Assembly (NCBI GenBank): GCA_045652245.1
Contig: JAZRTY010000006.1
Location: 1 to 64,000, forward strand
DNA from: SIG622 sp045652245
GTDB taxonomy: Bacteria; Bacillota; Clostridia; Oscillospirales; CAG-382
Reading direction: 5' to 3'
Length of the DNA: 64,000 nt
Shown here: piece after piece, positions 7,108 through 16,185 of the stretch
How positions within the stretch are numbered: the stretch's first letter is position 1
How the letters are laid out: every line of letters begins with the position of its first letter
The notes under the pieces: generated by a model
The model's database searches: none
The model's input: the letters and a program-made list of their open reading frames with translations, nothing else
Told to the model about the DNA's origin: nothing
Position numbers and translations under genes: made by a program

Positions 7108-8592
7108 ATGCGTTTATCTGATTTACTTAAGCTTTCCGGGCTCGATTTTTCGGGAAAAATATACAAGAACACCGAAATTACAAGTATAGAAAATGACGCA
7201 AGAAAAATAAAAGGAACAGACAATAAAAATATATTGTTTATCTGCATCTGTGGGTGTAATTATGATTCTCATTCTGAAATTGAAAAGCTTGCAGCCAGGG
7301 GAGTTAAAAACTTTGTAATTCTCAATGGGAAATGTGTTAGCAGAAAAAATACAGGAATTAACCTATTACAAGTCAATGACACAAGACGTGCCTGTGCAAT
7401 TCTTGCAAGAGCTTTTTACGGCTTCCCCGATAAAAAATTGAAAATTATCGGAATTACAGGTACAAAGGGAAAAACCACAACCACCTATATTCTTAAATCA
7501 ATTTTTGACACGGCAAATAAGGCTTGTGGGGTTATCGGTACGTGTGGAATTGCCTATAGGGATATAAGAAAAGAAACTAAAAATTCAACTCCCGACAGTA
7601 TCATATTTTATAAAACTCTTTATGAAATGTTAAAGTCGGGAGTGGAATATGTATTCTGCGAGGTTACTTCACAGGCAATGAAGCAGGACAGAGTGTATGG
7701 TATTATTTTCGACCTCGCAATCTTCACTAATCTATACCCTGACCATATTTCAAAAAACGAGCATGCAAGCTTCGAGGAGTACAAGGCTTTTAAAGGGAAG
7801 CTTTTTTCTGTCTGCAGGCAGGCTTTAATAAATATTGACAGCGAGCATTCAGGGTATTTCATTGACATATGTAAACGTAATTCTGTTCCTGTAAGTACCT
7901 TTTCTCTGAAAAACGACAAGGCTGATATTTTTGCAAACTGCATAAACGTACAAAGTCAACATTCAAGCTTTGAAGCTTTGGGAGAAAGTTATCACACAGG
8001 ACTTATCGGAGAGTATAATATTACAAATTCTCTTTGTGCAATTTCTGTAGCAAGACTTTTTGGAATAGATGACATTTCGATAAAAAAGGGAGTCGAAAAT
8101 GCGAAGGTTTTTGGACGATGTGAGAATGTTAATACTCCAAATGGTGTAAGTGTAGTAATTGATTATGCACACAACAAAGAAAGCCTCGAGAATATTCTCG
8201 AAGCTTTGAAAAAAATATGTAAGGGTAAGCTGTATTGTGTTTTTGGTGCAGGAGGTGACCGTTCAAGAGTCCGTCGGAGCAGTATGGGTGAAATTGCCAC
8301 AAAATACTGTGACCTTTCCTTTATCACAAGCGATAATCCGAGAAGTGAGAAGCTTGAGGATATTATCAGCGATATTGTAGAAAATATAACCGATAAAAAT
8401 AAATATATTATTATCCCCGACAGAAAAGAAGCAATTTTTGCGGCTCTGTCACGTGCAAAATCAGGTGATACTGTTCTTCTTGCAGGAAAAGGAGAACAGC
8501 TCTATGAAGAAGTGAACGGAATAAAGTACGATTTTGATGAACGGCTGGTAGTTCGGGAATTCTATGAGGGGAATTGTAACTATCCATTTTAA
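7108..8592 (+). CDS. MurE-type UDP-MurNAc-peptide ligase (probable paralogue)
   Basis: 494 residues with full Mur ligase architecture: N-terminal UDP-substrate domain, ATP domain with GITGTKGKTTTTY, EVTSQAMKQDR (canonical MurE has EVSSHAL here), carbamylated-Lys region YKAFKGKLF, and C-terminal domain with DYAHNKESLENIL, GAGGDRSRVRR and AGKGEQLYEE. The DNPR motif near residue 412 is the signature associated with meso-DAP addition. Several normally strict positions differ (STPD for TTPE, SQA for SHA, GEQ for GHE), so it may be a second, specialised MurE rather than the dcw-cluster enzyme. ATG start with TGGAG 6 bases upstream; 27 bases after dapF. Confidence 0.85.
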   Translation: MRLSDLLKLSGLDFSGKIYKNTEITSIENDARKIKGTDNKNILFICICGCNYDSHSEIEKLAARGVKNFVILNGKCVSRKNTGINLLQVNDTRRACAILARAFYGFPDKKLKIIGITGTKGKTTTTYILKSIFDTANKACGVIGTCGIAYRDIRKETKNSTPDSIIFYKTLYEMLKSGVEYVFCEVTSQAMKQDRVYGIIFDLAIFTNLYPDHISKNEHASFEEYKAFKGKLFSVCRQALINIDSEHSGYFIDICKRNSVPVSTFSLKNDKADIFANCINVQSQHSSFEALGESYHTGLIGEYNITNSLCAISVARLFGIDDISIKKGVENAKVFGRCENVNTPNGVSVVIDYAHNKESLENILEALKKICKGKLYCVFGAGGDRSRVRRSSMGEIATKYCDLSFITSDNPRSEKLEDIISDIVENITDKNKYIIIPDRKEAIFAALSRAKSGDTVLLAGKGEQLYEEVNGIKYDFDERLVVREFYEGNCNYPF

Positions 8593-8639
8593 GTGTATTC
8601 ACGTTTTTAAAAAATATGACAATTTAATATTAAAAAGAC

Positions 8640-8668
8640 TTGATTATCGACTGTCTTTGTGGTATAAT
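8640..8668 (+). promoter_or_regulatory. Promoter of the HD/HAD hydrolase pair
   Basis: TTGATT (8640-8645), 17-base spacer, TATAAT (8663-8668), 40 bases before the ATG at 8709. Confidence 0.7.
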
Positions 8669-8708
8669 AACGGAGAATACAGCTTCAAAAATCATACGGA
8701 GGCAAAAG

Positions 8709-9290
8709 ATGAACAGTAAAGAAAAATTCATACAGATATTCAATGAAAAAATAAAAAGAGAGGGAGCATCAGAGCTTCTTGCGTGGCTTTCTAAAACCGA
8801 CTTTTTCACAGCTCCTGCAAGCACAAGATTTCATCTGAATGAGCAAGGTGGTCTTTGCCTTCACAGCATAAATGTATATGAATGTCTTTGCGAAAAACAC
8901 GCAGGAGAGCATTCCGAGGAAACTCTTGCAATTGTAGCACTTCTACACGATTTATGTAAAGCCGAGTTCTACAAGGAAAGCACCCGAAATGTGAAGAATG
9001 AGCTTACAGGTCAATGGGAAAAGGTGCCTTACTATACAATTGAGGACAAGTTCCCCTACGGACACGGCGAAAAGTCTGTATTTTTAATTGAACGCTTTAT
9101 GCGTCTTAAAGTTGAGGAAGCAATCGCAATAAGATGGCATATGGGTGGGTTTGACGATAGTGCAAAAGCAGGCAGCTTTACTGTCAGCAACGCCTTTGAA
9201 ATGTACCCACTTGCCGTAAAGCTCCATATAGCCGATATGGAAGCGACATATTTCAAAGAGGGTATCCCGACCGGTAATATGGAAATATAA
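8709..9290 (+). CDS. HD-domain hydrolase
   Basis: 193 residues from the ATG at 8709, which has GGAGG 6 bases upstream; the longer frame from 8640 would start inside the promoter. HD-domain metal ligands can be seen: His in CLHSINVY, His-Asp in VALLHDLCKAEFY, His in IRWHMGG and Asp in LHIADMEATY. This places it with metal-dependent phosphohydrolases (nucleotidase/phosphodiesterase type); the substrate is not known. It is 19 bases before the HAD gene in the same transcript. Confidence 0.82.
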   Translation: MNSKEKFIQIFNEKIKREGASELLAWLSKTDFFTAPASTRFHLNEQGGLCLHSINVYECLCEKHAGEHSEETLAIVALLHDLCKAEFYKESTRNVKNELTGQWEKVPYYTIEDKFPYGHGEKSVFLIERFMRLKVEEAIAIRWHMGGFDDSAKAGSFTVSNAFEMYPLAVKLHIADMEATYFKEGIPTGNMEI

Positions 9291-9309
9291 AATTTGAAAG
9301 GAAAATCAA

Positions 9310-10116
9310 ATGAAGAAATTTGCAATGGATATAGCCTCTAAAAAAGGCTTTATATGTGATATGGATGGTGTTATATACCACGGAAATAAAATTTTGCCCG
9401 GTGTTCTTGAATTTGTAGAGTTTTTACAGAAAGAGAACAAGAGATTCTTATTTTTGACAAACTCCAGCGAACGTTCTCCTCGTGAGTTGCGTCAGAAGCT
9501 CAAAAGAATGGGGCTTGATATAAAAGAGGAGCATTTCTACACAAGTGCTCTTGCAACAGCTCACTTTCTTGCAACACAAAAGCACAAGTGTACAGCATAC
9601 GTAATCGGAGAGCCCGGACTTATGAATGCCCTTTATGATGAGGGCATTACAATGAATGACGTAAATCCCGATTATGTGGTTATTGGTGAAACAAGAAATT
9701 ACAACTATGAAAGCATAATAAGAGCTGTAAGATTTGTTTTCGGTGGTGCAAAGCTCATCGGTACAAACCCGGATATTACAGGCCCCTCCGAGCTTGGAAT
9801 TATTCCTGCCTGCGGTGCATTTGTAAAACCGATTGAGCTTACAACCGGTCAGAGTGCTTATTATCTCGGAAAGCCTAATCCACTTATGATGAGAACAGCA
9901 CTCAAGCTCCTTGATGTATCCCCCGAAGATGCCGTAATTGTCGGTGACAGAATGGATACCGATATTGTTGCAGGAATCGAATCGGAAATCGAAACGGCAC
10001 TTGTTCTCTCGGGTGTTACTTCAATTGATGACCTTGCAAAATTCCCGTATGGACCTGATTATATTTACAATGGTGTCGGGGATATTATTAAAGGCAAACT
10101 CTATAACGAAAAGTAA
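9310..10116 (+). CDS. HAD-IIA family phosphatase, NagD-like
   Basis: 268 residues. HAD motif I is CDMDGVIYHG with the nucleophile Asp, motif II is LTNSSERS, motif III/IV is GKPNPLMM and VGDRMDTDI. The large cap inserted between motifs II and III is of the C2 (NagD/AraL/4-nitrophenylphosphatase) type. Such enzymes dephosphorylate nucleotides and sugar phosphates. ATG start with AAAGGA upstream, terminator directly after the stop. Confidence 0.88.
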   Translation: MKKFAMDIASKKGFICDMDGVIYHGNKILPGVLEFVEFLQKENKRFLFLTNSSERSPRELRQKLKRMGLDIKEEHFYTSALATAHFLATQKHKCTAYVIGEPGLMNALYDEGITMNDVNPDYVVIGETRNYNYESIIRAVRFVFGGAKLIGTNPDITGPSELGIIPACGAFVKPIELTTGQSAYYLGKPNPLMMRTALKLLDVSPEDAVIVGDRMDTDIVAGIESEIETALVLSGVTSIDDLAKFPYGPDYIYNGVGDIIKGKLYNEK

Positions 10117-10120
10117 AAAA

Positions 10121-10152
10121 ATACCGACACATCTACGTGTCGGTATTTTTTA
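10121..10152. terminator. Terminator between converging genes
   Basis: Perfect 10-bp stem ATACCGACAC / GTGTCGGTAT (10121-10130, 10137-10146) with A and T runs on both sides, so it can end both the NagD-like transcript and the small gene transcribed toward it. Confidence 0.9.
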
Positions 10153-10155
10153 TGT

Positions 10156-10353
10156 TCAGTTTTGTTTTCTTACAATTTTGTATTCGTCATACAGTACAAA
10201 ATAAGGACAAGCATAATTTGATGTAGATAAAAACTTCTCCATTTCATCCTCATCAAGATTTATTTCACAGATATAGCAATCACATTCGTCGTCATAAACA
10301 TAGTACTGACACAAATCACAGCTTGTCATCTGCACCTTTTTACTGTCTTTCAT
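10156..10353 (-). CDS. Small Cys-rich protein, DUF6472-like
   Basis: 65 residues, very acidic, with cysteines at CDLCQYYVYDDECDCYIC and a later NYACPYF. The pattern suggests metal binding. It resembles the short clostridial family DUF6472 (CDLCxYY ... DEDEMxxFL ... CPYFxLYDEYKIVRKQ); that name is from memory. Good ribosome site AAGGAG 6 bases before the ATG. Function unknown. Confidence 0.75.
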   Translation of the reverse strand: MKDSKKVQMTSCDLCQYYVYDDECDCYICEINLDEDEMEKFLSTSNYACPYFVLYDEYKIVRKQN

Positions 10354-10430
10354 TTTTATCTCCTTGTCCTATAACTTACATATACAGTATAACACAAACA
10401 AAAAGAGATTGCAATGCTAATATTTATTAG

Positions 10431-11186
10431 TTATCTTACTGCAACATACGGAGCAAACGCAAAGCCGAGCATTCCACCGTATTCGACTACATACCAATTT
10501 CCCGACTTACAGAATACACGCACTTCAGCACCCTTCGGGGCTTGTGTAATTACTCTTGCATTTGTTGACGGACGTTCACGAATATTGAGTCTTCCCTCCT
10601 CTGTTACTACAATACCTGTACTGTATTCGTAACCCTCATTGGGAGTTACAAACAGAATTCCGAAAAACTCAGCAAGTCCCTGAACAAGGTTTCTTGCGAT
10701 AGCATCTATGTTGTTTCTTATCCAGTCGGCATCTTCTAAATTATCGTGATATGCGATTTCTACAAGAACAGACGGTGCTCTTGTGCGTGTCACCTCGGCA
10801 AGAGTTGTTGTCGGCATAATTTTTACAAGCTCAGGGTCTGGATATATATTCTGGAAATTATCTGCAAGTGTGGATGCTGCCTCTTTACCTACAAGGCTTC
10901 TTGTGTAGTAGTAAAAATCTGTTCCCTGCAAAGTTCCTGCGATATTTTCGGGAGAAGCATTTGAGTGAAGCGCTAAATGTAAATCGTAATTACCTGCGTT
11001 TGACTGTGCAATTGCAGCACCTACATTCTGTGACGGATCATTTCTTGTAAACTCAATACCGGTAGCGTAAAGATAGGGCTCCATTGCATCGGCAATGAGA
11101 TTCATATAGTATTCTTCATTACCACCTTGTGTACCTGCATACTGATTGAATTCCTGTGTTGACGGGCTTAAAAATATTCTTGGCAT
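10431..11186 (-). CDS. N-acetylmuramoyl-L-alanine amidase with SH3b tail
   Basis: 251 residues: an Amidase_3-type catalytic domain (1-175) and an SH3b domain (185-250, LNIRERPSTNARV). The Glu ligand sits in GGNEEYYMN, the second His in LHLALHSNAS, and the late catalytic Glu in VLVEIAYHDN. The usual first zinc ligand (His in PGHGG) is replaced by SPSTQEF, as in a clostridial subfamily I recall. No signal peptide is visible, so it may act on spores, be released by lysis, or be exported in another way. ATG start with AAGGAGG 9 bases upstream, inside an inverted repeat described separately. Confidence 0.82.
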   Translation of the reverse strand: MPRIFLSPSTQEFNQYAGTQGGNEEYYMNLIADAMEPYLYATGIEFTRNDPSQNVGAAIAQSNAGNYDLHLALHSNASPENIAGTLQGTDFYYYTRSLVGKEAASTLADNFQNIYPDPELVKIMPTTTLAEVTRTRAPSVLVEIAYHDNLEDADWIRNNIDAIARNLVQGLAEFFGILFVTPNEGYEYSTGIVVTEEGRLNIRERPSTNARVITQAPKGAEVRVFCKSGNWYVVEYGGMLGFAFAPYVAVR

Positions 11187-11195
11187 AATAATAAA

Positions 11196-11237
11196 ACCTC
11201 CTTATGCTTTTTATAAATTATATGCACATAAGGAGGT
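11196..11237 (-). promoter_or_regulatory. Inverted repeat that could hide the amidase ribosome site
   Basis: The minus strand reads ACCTCCTTATG (11237-11227), 20 bases, then CATAAGGAGGT (11206-11196), a perfect 11-bp inverted repeat whose 3' arm is the amidase ribosome-binding site. If the amidase is transcribed from the upstream gene pair, the hairpin would bury the ribosome site. A TATAAT on the minus strand (11222-11217) lies in the loop but has no good -35 box. Confidence 0.55.
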
Positions 11238-11249
11238 AAATGTTCTTAT

Positions 11250-12248
11250 TTAACTAAAATTTATAAGGCTTTTAAGCCCTTTTTCTGTTTTCCGTTTTTC
11301 TGTAACTTTCTTTGCAAGATACCGTGAGAGCAGCTGCAAATTTTCCTCATTCACCCTTGAAGCGTAGACATTGAGTATATTTTCGCCGTAGGTATCTTCT
11401 TTTTTCAACATCGGAATATTCTCTCTTGCTACAGCTATATGAAGATAAGACTCAAAGCTCTTTGAAAGCTCGCATTCCTGCTCATTTATAAGCTCTGAAA
11501 GGATTTCATTTGCATATTTCTTGCTTGGGAATAACCTCTCACACCTGTAGAAAGCGCTGTAACACATAGAAATAATTATTGCATCAATTAAGGAGTGAGT
11601 ATATTTTATATTTTCCTCGGACAAGAACGCAGCTCTTTGCGTCAGTATCGGTTTTATATCCGAAAGCTGTTTTCCGTGCAAAAGTCCACATTCGGTAGCT
11701 AAGATTTCCGAGCGTTCAGAAACTTTTGCAAATGCTTCATTCCCAAAAAAGGAAAAAAATGCCTTTGTGAAAACTGCCTTTTCAAAGCTATGGGTATAGA
11801 TATTTGAAAAAGCATAGTCATTTTTAAGCTTTATTGCGAACTCTGCAAGTAACGACGGATTTGCATAGTAAAAATGCTCGAGATGATAGAAATTCTTAAG
11901 AGTTCTGTCAAAAGCCCTGTTTGATTCCAAAACGCTCTTTTCCCAGAACTCAAACAGCTTCCTTTTTTTAATAATTTCAATGATTTCGTGAAAATCTGAA
12001 ACAGAAACAGAGCTATCCATTATCATAAAGATATTCTTCAGCATAATTTTTGCGCTATCCTGCTTAATATATCCTTTTCCACAACGACTGGCTGTTTCTT
12101 CTATCATTTTTGAAAGCTCTATGTCTATGTACAAAAGCTCACTTTGCGAAAATATTTCCTTTTCGCGGCACTTGTTTATCAATGAGAAAAAGATATTATC
12201 AGCATCAAGCTCTGAAATATTTATACCATAGTATTTTTCAATATTCAA
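11250..12248 (-). CDS. Hypothetical protein, possibly DUF6179-like
   Basis: 332 residues, mostly alpha-helical in character, soluble, with no motif I can assign. I start it at the TTG at 12248 because GAGGAGG lies 6 bases upstream; the ATG at 12266 has no ribosome site. A segment around residues 50-80 recalls DUF6179 of Clostridia, which usually sits next to a partner such as the gene at 12278, but I am not sure. It follows that gene by 29 bases and precedes the amidase by 63, so the three may form one transcript. Confidence 0.65.
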   Translation of the reverse strand: MNIEKYYGINISELDADNIFFSLINKCREKEIFSQSELLYIDIELSKMIEETASRCGKGYIKQDSAKIMLKNIFMIMDSSVSVSDFHEIIEIIKKRKLFEFWEKSVLESNRAFDRTLKNFYHLEHFYYANPSLLAEFAIKLKNDYAFSNIYTHSFEKAVFTKAFFSFFGNEAFAKVSERSEILATECGLLHGKQLSDIKPILTQRAAFLSEENIKYTHSLIDAIIISMCYSAFYRCERLFPSKKYANEILSELINEQECELSKSFESYLHIAVARENIPMLKKEDTYGENILNVYASRVNEENLQLLSRYLAKKVTEKRKTEKGLKSLINFS

Positions 12249-12277
12249 GCTATCCCTCCTCAACATCTTATTTTTCT

Positions 12278-12979
12278 TTATTCAAGCTCGCCGCCACACA
12301 TATCCTCGTAGACAGCAAAAAGCAGGTCTGCCGTATCCTTAAGACTTGTTCCCTTCTTGATTTTCTTATCCCGGTATTCAAGAAATTCATCAATTTCACG
12401 ACCAAAGCGTCGTTCGAGTGCCGCATAGAATAAGTATGTAGCTTCAATTATGGTATTGTCATCAAAATTACCCTCTCTGAAAATAAGCAGGTCAATAACA
12501 ATCTCATCGAGTATTTTTTTAAGGTCTGCATCAAAATCCTCGGTTTTTTCAAATCCCAAGAACTTTTTAATTTCTTTGTCAACCCCAACGGCGTACTCAT
12601 CTATCTTCTCGTGTATCATAGCTTTAAGGACAGAAATCTGCTCTATCATACTGTAATCAATATTCCCACCCTTGTATCTACCCTCATCAATTTGAAGAAT
12701 AGCACAAGCTCTGCACGACTCTGCAATCATTTCCTCATTTATAAAAAGTCCGTAAAAGTCTGCCGTTTCGGAAATACTTTCTGCTATATCACGCGACTCA
12801 AAGTCAGTCAGAGGATAACCAAACTTTTCAGAAATCTGTGCAAGTCTCTTCTCAGGGATAACAAGAGCAATTTCCTCTCCCTTGTGATTTTTAAACACAA
12901 GAGAATTATCCTCTTTTGGCAAATTTATTATTCCCGAAAAAATCCCGTAGCTTAAATCCTTATTTTCTTTTTCTTCCAT
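12278..12979 (-). CDS. Hypothetical protein paired with the gene at 11250
   Basis: 233 residues, acidic, no signal or membrane segment. Contains EKFGYPLTDFESRDIAES near residue 55 and a helical C-terminal half. The FG-x-LT pattern loosely recalls DUF6323, often encoded next to DUF6179, but this is a weak match. ATG start with AAAGGA 7 bases upstream. Function unknown. Confidence 0.65.
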   Translation of the reverse strand: MEEKENKDLSYGIFSGIINLPKEDNSLVFKNHKGEEIALVIPEKRLAQISEKFGYPLTDFESRDIAESISETADFYGLFINEEMIAESCRACAILQIDEGRYKGGNIDYSMIEQISVLKAMIHEKIDEYAVGVDKEIKKFLGFEKTEDFDADLKKILDEIVIDLLIFREGNFDDNTIIEATYLFYAALERRFGREIDEFLEYRDKKIKKGTSLKDTADLLFAVYEDMCGGELE

Positions 12980-13021
12980 TTTGCTGTCCTTTTCTTTTTA
13001 TGATTAAAAAATCACAAATTA

Positions 13022-13969
13022 TTAAAATCCAAGCCTTGCAGCTCCTATGATACCTGCATCATTTCCGAGTGCCGCAATCCTTACAACCGTTCTTTTTGTG
13101 TTACCTCTTGCGTAGTCTTCTCTGTCGATGTATTCCTGAAGTGGACCTGTAAGATTCTCTCCCTCTTTGCAGATACCACCACCAATCACCAACACCTCGG
13201 GCTGAAAAATATTTATCATATTGATAATGCCTGCTGCAAGATACTTAATATACTTATCAACAACCTCTTTCCCTGCCTTGTCACCCTTTTCTTTTGCAAG
13301 AAATGCTGTTTTACCGTTTACCCTGTCAAGACTACCACATAGCTCCCACATAATTGAATTTCGGGTCTGCTGCATTTTTTCCTTAGTCATATTGATAAGT
13401 CCCGTTGCTGAAGCATATGCTTCCCAACAGCCACGTCTTCCACAGGTACAATCCTTACCGTCTATCTCGATTACATGATGTCCGAGCTCTCCACCCGAAT
13501 AGTTATGTCCGGAATAAATTTTTTTATTGATAATTATTCCACCACCGACACCTGTACCGAGAGTTATCATTATAGAATTATCGCACCCCTTTGACGCACC
13601 CATTTCTGCTTCACCCAAAGCTGCGGCATCTGCGTCATTTGCAATAAGTATCTTCTTAATTCCGGAAAACTCAGAAAGCTTCTTTGCTATCGGGTAATTT
13701 TCAAACGGAAGATTATTTGCGTAGATTATTTCGCCCTTATCGGGATCTGCACTTCCGGGAGTTGCAACTCCTGCGTATTCAACATCCCCGATGGTTATTC
13801 CCTCATCCTTGCAAAGCTTTAAACAAAGAGTAGCCATATCCTTAATTATTTCGTCTGCATCACGCTTGGCGTTTGTCGGAACACTGTCTTTTCTTATAAT
13901 TTTTCCTTCTTCATCAACAAGTCCTACGGCTATGTTTGTACCGCCCAAATCAACACCTATATAATACAT
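13022..13969 (-). CDS. glcK: ROK family glucokinase
   Basis: 315 residues. Phosphorylates glucose (probably) with ATP. N-terminal phosphate loop GVDLGGTNIAVGLVDEEG, sugar site GELGHHVI with the ROK zinc motif CTCGRRGCWEAYAS, catalytic Asp in NDADAAALGE, and ATP site LGTGVGGGI. The C-terminal VIGGGICKEGENL is typical of clostridial glucokinases. ATG with AAGGAG 7 bases upstream. Free glucose released by MalQ or GH13 enzymes in this window would enter glycolysis through such a kinase. The exact sugar is inferred. Confidence 0.9.
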   Translation of the reverse strand: MYYIGVDLGGTNIAVGLVDEEGKIIRKDSVPTNAKRDADEIIKDMATLCLKLCKDEGITIGDVEYAGVATPGSADPDKGEIIYANNLPFENYPIAKKLSEFSGIKKILIANDADAAALGEAEMGASKGCDNSIMITLGTGVGGGIIINKKIYSGHNYSGGELGHHVIEIDGKDCTCGRRGCWEAYASATGLINMTKEKMQQTRNSIMWELCGSLDRVNGKTAFLAKEKGDKAGKEVVDKYIKYLAAGIINMINIFQPEVLVIGGGICKEGENLTGPLQEYIDREDYARGNTKRTVVRIAALGNDAGIIGAARLGF

Positions 13970-14009
13970 TTAGCTGCTCCTTTACAATCATTATAAACCT
14001 TCAAAACAG

Positions 14010-14966
14010 TTATCTGTTAAAATCAGATTCGGAAACCTGTCCCATAAGTCGCTTGTTAAATTCTTCTGCCGTGTTGTAGCCCATTTTCTTCTGCCTGTTA
14101 TTCATAGCAGCAATTTCGATAATAATTGCAAGATTTCGTCCCGGTCGAACAGGTATTGTAATTGCAGGGATATTTATACCCATAATTTCACAAAATTCCG
14201 TGTCCATTCCTACTCTTTCATAGAACTTTCCTGACTGCCATGGCTCAAGGTTTACAACAAGGTCTATTTTTTCTGTAAGCTTTACTGCTCCCATACCGAA
14301 AATACGTCGTACGTCAACAATACCGATACCACGAAGCTCGATATAATGGCGTATAAGCTCGGGTGCAGATCCGACAAGGGTTTTTGATGAAACCTTCTTG
14401 ATTTCAACCGCATCATCGGCAATAAGTCTGTGTCCCCTCTTTACAAGCTCAATTGCAGTTTCACTCTTACCGATACCACTGTCACCGAGAATAAGAATAC
14501 CCTCGCCGGATACCTCTACAAGCACCCCGTGTCTTGTAATTCTGGGTGCTAACTGTACATTGAGGAATGCAATAAGTGCCGCCATAAACGAGGAGGTTCC
14601 GTCTGAAGAAACGAGCAGCGGAATGCTGTATTTCTCGCAAAGCTCCGAGAATTCAGAAAAAACCTCAAGGTCAGAGCTGAACACGACAGCTACTGCTCCG
14701 TTTTTCAAAAATTCCTCTACTTTTGAATATCTCTCTCCGGATTCAAGACTTTCAAGATATCTATACTCTACTTTACCGATAATCTGAATTCTTCCCGGCT
14801 CATAGTGGTCAAAAAAGCCACTCAGGGGAAGTCCCGGACGGTTTACGTCTGCTCTTTTTATAAGAATTTTATCTGCCTCGCAGGGAAGAAAAACTGCCTT
14901 TAACTGGCATTCCTTTATAATTTGTTCAAGGGTTACCGAATATTGTATATTCTGTGTGTTTTCCAT
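14010..14966 (-). CDS. hprK: HPr kinase/phosphorylase
   Basis: 318 residues. Phosphorylates and dephosphorylates the regulatory serine of HPr (and Crh), linking glycolytic flux to catabolite repression by CcpA. Walker A GDSGIGKS at about residues 161-168, family signature ELRGIGIVDVRRIFG, and C-terminal PVRPGRNLAIIIEIAAMNNR. The N-terminal ~130-residue domain is complete. ATG start with AAAGGA upstream. It sits between a glucokinase and, 2 kb away, an HPr-like protein that keeps the regulatory serine only. Confidence 0.95.
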   Translation of the reverse strand: MENTQNIQYSVTLEQIIKECQLKAVFLPCEADKILIKRADVNRPGLPLSGFFDHYEPGRIQIIGKVEYRYLESLESGERYSKVEEFLKNGAVAVVFSSDLEVFSEFSELCEKYSIPLLVSSDGTSSFMAALIAFLNVQLAPRITRHGVLVEVSGEGILILGDSGIGKSETAIELVKRGHRLIADDAVEIKKVSSKTLVGSAPELIRHYIELRGIGIVDVRRIFGMGAVKLTEKIDLVVNLEPWQSGKFYERVGMDTEFCEIMGINIPAITIPVRPGRNLAIIIEIAAMNNRQKKMGYNTAEEFNKRLMGQVSESDFNR

Positions 14967-14988
14967 TTTTTTATTCCTTTTTTATTTT

Positions 14989-16185
14989 TCAGTTATTTTC
15001 AAAGCAACTGTAAAGCGCATTTTTAAGCTTTGTCTGGATTTCTATATCCCAGGCAAGAATTTCCTGGAAATATGTAAGTGATATTTTATTATCTTTGTCT
15101 ACCATTGCAAAAGCACCTGCTGCGCCATCCCAGCCGAATTCGCCGATAGGACTCATAGAACGGCTCTCGGTCTTATTCATATGTGTACGAACCCCAAGAC
15201 CGTAACCGTAACCGTATCTTCGCATTTCGTAAAATCGTTCGATACGCTTTTCGTCCAACTGATTTGTTCTCATAAGGTCAACAGTAGCTTCAGACAAAAT
15301 CCTGTTACCGTTTTTGCCTACACCACCACATGCCATTGCATCAAGAAATAGTGCATAGTCGGTAGGACAAGACACAAGCCCTGCACCACCACTTTCATAT
15401 TCATCTGTAATAATGTACTCGCATTCGAGAGGACATCTGGTTACCACCTGTCTTGTTTTGTCATAGGTGTATTTGACAGCCATTCTTGAAAGGCGTTCTT
15501 CATCCTTCGGAATACCGAAAAAGGTATTTTCCATTCCAAGCACATCAAAAACGTTCTTTTTCATATATTCGCCGAATTTCATGCCCGATATTACTTCAAT
15601 AAGTCCGCCGAGAACATCGTGACAAAGACTGTATCTGAAATCTGTACCGGGTTCAAATGCCAGAACTGTTTTTGAAAGTGCCTGTACTATCTCCCTGGTA
15701 CTTGTTTTTCCTTCGGAAATATACTTTTTGATTTCAGGTGCAGCCAGGTCATAATTGAGTCCTGCACTCATTGTAAATAAATCTCTTATCGTAATCGGAT
15801 TTTTAGCATACAAATCAGATTCTGATATGCTCTTTTCACCACTTGCGCTTCCACTTGCAATAGCGGCAGCGTTAACATTATTTACAACCGAAGGAGCAAT
15901 CTTCATCTTTTCAAACTCAGGCAAATAATCCGAGAGCTTGTCATCTAATGAAAATTTCCCCTGCTCAAAAAGCTGAAGTGCACCTGAACAGGTAAGCATT
16001 TTTGACATTGAAAATATCAGATAAAGCTCGTTTCCGTTTATTTTCTTTTTGTTTTCTATATCGCTGTATCCGGTAGAATATCTGTATAATTGCTCATGGT
16101 TCTTGTAAACTATACAATCGACACCCGGTGTTTTATACACATTTACAAGCTCATTCAGACATTCTTCGAGTTTGTTGAAGTTCAT
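14989..16185 (-). CDS. Beta-lactamase-family serine hydrolase
   Basis: 398 residues of the class C beta-lactamase/PBP4*/esterase fold. Ser-x-x-Lys is in LIFSMSKMLT, the tyrosine motif region is FRYSLCHDVLGGLIE, and the third motif region is GEFGWDGAAGA. Start taken at ATG 16185, with GGAGG 9 bases upstream; the frame from 16257 would begin with an unlikely segment. No signal peptide, so it is probably cytoplasmic: esterase, transesterase or D-amino peptidase activity rather than antibiotic resistance. A ~25-residue Ala/Ser/Glu insert near residue 105 is low-complexity. Substrate unknown. Confidence 0.82.
   Translation of the reverse strand: MNFNKLEECLNELVNVYKTPGVDCIVYKNHEQLYRYSTGYSDIENKKKINGNELYLIFSMSKMLTCSGALQLFEQGKFSLDDKLSDYLPEFEKMKIAPSVVNNVNAAAIASGSASGEKSISESDLYAKNPITIRDLFTMSAGLNYDLAAPEIKKYISEGKTSTREIVQALSKTVLAFEPGTDFRYSLCHDVLGGLIEVISGMKFGEYMKKNVFDVLGMENTFFGIPKDEERLSRMAVKYTYDKTRQVVTRCPLECEYIITDEYESGGAGLVSCPTDYALFLDAMACGGVGKNGNRILSEATVDLMRTNQLDEKRIERFYEMRRYGYGYGLGVRTHMNKTESRSMSPIGEFGWDGAAGAFAMVDKDNKISLTYFQEILAWDIEIQTKLKNALYSCFENN

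Noticed and set aside
11232..11257. AAGGAGGTAAATG on the plus strand, suggesting a gene start
   Set aside because: The ATG opens only five codons; the ribosome-site-like sequence is the mirror arm of the inverted repeat.
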